Shown here piece after piece: positions 62,720-64,000 of a DNA stretch of 64,000 nt (position 1 is the stretch's first letter; each line of letters opens with the position of its first letter). The notes beneath the pieces were generated by a model, which was given only the letters and a program-made list of their open reading frames with translations, was not told the origin of the DNA and did no database searches. The DNA is from Mariniblastus fucicola (GTDB lineage: Bacteria > Planctomycetota > Planctomycetia > Pirellulales > Pirellulaceae): NCBI RefSeq assembly GCF_008087665.1, contig NZ_CP042912.1:3534001-3598000 (forward strand), given 5' to 3'. Both the position numbers and the translations under genes were made by a program.

Positions 62720-64000
62720 CTATTGGTCGACTTTCGCGCCGGTGGCTTTCTGATCGCCAATCGTCGAATCGTCCAAGCCCGGAAGTTGCCAACGCTTGAA
62801 CGGATGAGTCTCATGTTCATCAAGCATGATTTTCTCGATTCGCTGAACTACTTCCGGGAAATCTGCGGCAACATCCTTCTCTTCGGCAACATCCGTGCTC
62901 AAGTCGTAAAGCTCGACTTTCCCTTTCAAGCCGTTGACTCGATAGCCCTTCCATTTTTCAAGGTGAACCGCCTGTTGATTTGCTCGCTCGTAGAACTCCC
63001 AATAGAGATACTCTCGCGGTTCCTGTTGGTCAGGTTGGTTGCGCAACGTTGGAAGTATCGAAATGCCGTCCATCTGATCGGACTTGGCCAACCCGCCTGC
63101 ATCGGCGATCGTCGGCATCAAATCGTATTGCGTGGTCCACTGGTCGGTCGTTGAACCCGCCGGGATCGTGCCGGGCCAACTGGCAATCAGGGGAACACGA
63201 ATCCCGCCTTCGTAAAGGTAACGTTTGTACATTCGAAACGGACCATTGCCGTCCCACGTTTTCGTTCGCCCGTAATAGCTGTCTTCATCGCCATTGTCGG
63301 AGGTCCAGATCACGATGGTATTTTCAGCAAGCTCAAGCTCTTGCAAGGCTTCCACAATGCGTCCAACATTTCGATCGTGTCGCGTCATCAGCGCGGCGTA
63401 AAGCTGCTCAAGTTTCGTGAGTTCGTGGCCGTCGAGTTGGTCGTAGCCTTCGAGTGACGGCGTCCACAGCCCCTGAAAGGGAACGGTCTTCGCGTCTCCA
63501 TGCGGCACGGTGCTGGCGAAGTAAACGAAAAAGGGCTTCCCTTTGTTCTCCGTCATGAAATCGATGATCTTGTCGGTGTAGAGATCTTCGGTAAAGACAC
63601 CGTGTTCGCCCAGCACCGGAACGTGTTCGCGGATTTTGTTGCGCGCGTTTTCGGGAATCGGTTTCTTGACGCCGTTTTCCCAAATGTGGGTTCCGTAAAA
63701 ACTGCGGCAATCTACGTGACCGAGGTAGCCCAGCCAGTAATCCCATCCCGTGTGCGTGATCGTTTCTGGCTTGCATGCTCCTCCGACACTAAGTTTGCCA
63801 AAGCCCGCGGTCGTGTAGCCCGCAGCCTTCGCGACTTCTCCAAGCAACGGGTAACTTGGCGGCCAGTCCGGGACCGGAGCCGTACCGAAATTGGCTCGCC
63901 ACGCCGCGTGACCACCGTGTTTGCCGGTCAGCAGACTACAACGAGACGGACCGCAAACGGCATTGCCGGCATAGGCTCGCGTGAATCTCATTCCGTTTGC
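62720..64000 (-). CDS. Sulfatase, 5' end outside window, CGPSR signature
   Basis: About 426 C-terminal codons are visible and the frame continues off the right edge. The first visible residues are ANGMRFTRAYAGNAV, then C-G-P-S-R followed by CSLLTGKHGGHAAWR, a canonical CxPxR formylglycine site. Further motifs are GFGKLSVGG, FASTVPHGD and VIWTSDNGDEDSYYGRTKTW. The N-terminal metal-binding Asp pair lies beyond the edge. The C-terminal subdomain WKGYRVNGLKGKVELYDLSTD is typical of arylsulfatase-like S1 enzymes. Fifth sulfatase of the window, about 27 kb from the nearest other. Confidence 0.92.
   Translation of the reverse strand, partial: ANGMRFTRAYAGNAVCGPSRCSLLTGKHGGHAAWRANFGTAPVPDWPPSYPLLGEVAKAAGYTTAGFGKLSVGGACKPETITHTGWDYWLGYLGHVDCRSFYGTHIWENGVKKPIPENARNKIREHVPVLGEHGVFTEDLYTDKIIDFMTENKGKPFFVYFASTVPHGDAKTVPFQGLWTPSLEGYDQLDGHELTKLEQLYAALMTRHDRNVGRIVEALQELELAENTIVIWTSDNGDEDSYYGRTKTWDGNGPFRMYKRYLYEGGIRVPLIASWPGTIPAGSTTDQWTTQYDLMPTIADAGGLAKSDQMDGISILPTLRNQPDQQEPREYLYWEFYERANQQAVHLEKWKGYRVNGLKGKVELYDLSTDVAEEKDVAADFPEVVQRIEKIMLDEHETHPFKRWQLPGLDDSTIGDQKATGAKVDQ

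Overview
The window reads as chromosome of a marine-type planctomycete (Pirellulales-like). The evidence is the family mix: many formylglycine sulfatases, a PEP-CTERM protein, dockerin-like tails, large exported proteins opening with an 'LE-x-R-x-LLTA'-type motif, a DUF1559 pseudopilin, a Tat-exported Gfo/Idh/MocA oxidoreductase, and an ECF sigma factor beside a Ser/Thr kinase. No rRNA, tRNA or CRISPR array was recognised.

Region 1 (1-24.6 kb) is a carbohydrate-attack region. It holds a giant PA14/Calx-beta/GH10-like protein cut by the left edge, a PEP-CTERM protein, two BNR_4 beta-propeller proteins that resemble ulvan-lyase-type polysaccharide lyases, a second GH10-like protein, three sulfatases, a GH78 alpha-L-rhamnosidase, a Gfo/Idh/MocA oxidoreductase, a DUF1559 protein and a lipoprotein. 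Region 2 (24.7-33.8 kb) is L-rhamnose catabolism: rhamnose isomerase, an NCS1-like permease overlapping a 58-aa membrane protein, a bifunctional rhamnulose-1-phosphate aldolase/dehydrogenase, a decayed IS3-family element that cut off a gene remnant, an SDR and an APC-like transporter. Together these suggest depolymerisation, desulfation and catabolism of a sulfated rhamnose-rich glycan such as ulvan. The substrate is inferred. No rhamnulokinase is present in the window.

Region 3 (33.9-41.5 kb) has a fourth sulfatase, a dockerin-tailed exported protein, a LamG/metallophosphoesterase, a DUF1573 protein and a gene split by an intact IS5-family element; removing the element and one TCA target copy restores the frame.

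Region 4 (42.5-56.5 kb) is rearranged. Three truncated copies of the 3' end of an acyl-CoA carboxylase beta-subunit gene, each with a shared leader, are scattered among a sigma factor/kinase pair, a serine hydrolase, a PD-(D/E)XK-like protein, a beta-helix protein, a CPBP protease and an intact IS3-family element. Next to it lies an array of ten 12-bp palindromes spaced at exactly 21 bp.

Region 5 (57.1-64 kb) has an RND efflux pump and adaptor, a 17-bp tandem repeat, and a fifth sulfatase cut by the right edge. Intergenic palindromic repeats of several families recur through the window.
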